Assembly: GCF_029544075.1 (NCBI RefSeq) | Contig: NZ_JAJQJH010000020.1 | Location: 1 to 57,320 of the forward strand | Length of the DNA: 57,320 nucleotides | Direction: 5' to 3' | Origin: Chromohalobacter canadensis | GTDB taxonomy: Bacteria; Pseudomonadota; Gammaproteobacteria; Pseudomonadales; Halomonadaceae | Part shown: piece after piece, positions 57,287 through 57,320 of the stretch | How positions within the stretch are numbered: the first letter of the stretch is position 1 | Layout of the letters: every line of letters begins with the position of its first letter | Notes under the pieces: generated by a model | The model's database searches: none | Told to the model about the DNA's origin: nothing | The model's input: only the letters and a program-made list of their open reading frames with translations | Made by a program: the position numbers and the translations under genes

Positions 57287-57320
57287 TGCCTGACGATGAC
57301 CTACTCTCGCATGGGGAAGC
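57287..57320 (-). rRNA. rrf: 5S rRNA, 3' end (partial)
   Basis: Read on the minus strand the last bases are GCTTCCCCATGCGAGAGTAG then GTCATCGTCAGGCA, the well-known 3' part of gammaproteobacterial 5S rRNA. The rest of the gene lies beyond the window edge. This places the window next to an rRNA operon. Confidence 0.93.

Overview
The window looks like chromosomal DNA of a halophilic gammaproteobacterium of the Halomonadaceae (Halomonas/Chromohalobacter type). Core genes such as tusA, rlmM, epmC, uup, tatD and fadBA are of gammaproteobacterial type, many proteins are acidic (for example the TRAP binding protein), and Na+-symporter and TRAP uptake systems are present. The species call is inference. 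The right edge enters the 3' end of a 5S rRNA gene on the minus strand.

Positions 1-10,690 are accessory DNA. The main feature is a gene-cassette array of integron type, all on the minus strand, between about 10,250 and 5,090. Short unrelated genes (arginase-like, NTF2-like, a nuclease-like/Ig-like fusion, a small membrane protein, an acetyltransferase, an unknown) are separated by 75-90 bp imperfect palindromes bounded by RYYYAAC/GTTRRRY-type core boxes, that is attC sites. No integrase gene is visible. One attC is split by a complete IS3-family element. The array begins directly downstream of mmsA, behind a conserved 43-bp palindrome overlapping a sigma70-like promoter. A second, diverged copy of the mmsA tail, palindrome and promoter lies at 1,340-1,794 and leads into two more cassette-like genes (VOC, GNAT). 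The rest of that second mmsA copy lies at 76-263, and the two pieces meet at the same base of the intact gene. Between the two cassette blocks are an hxlR / SDR / quinone oxidoreductase module, an IS3 transposase remnant and a decayed ccdAB toxin-antitoxin pair.

Positions 10,640-22,550 hold catabolic islands. Minus-strand phyH-like dioxygenase, M24/DddP-like enzyme and mmsA genes lie opposite a LysR gene, followed by a sodium:solute symporter with a 30-residue membrane peptide in front. Next comes a tightly packed flavin monooxygenase, RidA, DUF1028, M20 amidohydrolase and LysR cluster.

Positions 22,780-36,420 are mostly chromosomal core genes: an exported inorganic pyrophosphatase, a Yip1-like membrane protein, fadBA, a DUF2914-like membrane protein, a MarR regulator, a universal stress protein, uup, tatD, a DEDD-exonuclease-like protein, epmC and a MATE transporter. 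Positions 36,550-40,800 encode an RND adaptor and pump. Positions 41,010-47,813 encode a DctB/DctD two-component system followed by a TAXI-type TRAP transporter, with a likely sigma54 promoter and palindromic activator sites between them. Then come a hypothetical protein, tusA and rlmM. Positions 50,197-56,983 hold a GtsABCD-like sugar ABC transporter and an OmpR/EnvZ-type two-component system on the same strand, probably its regulator.
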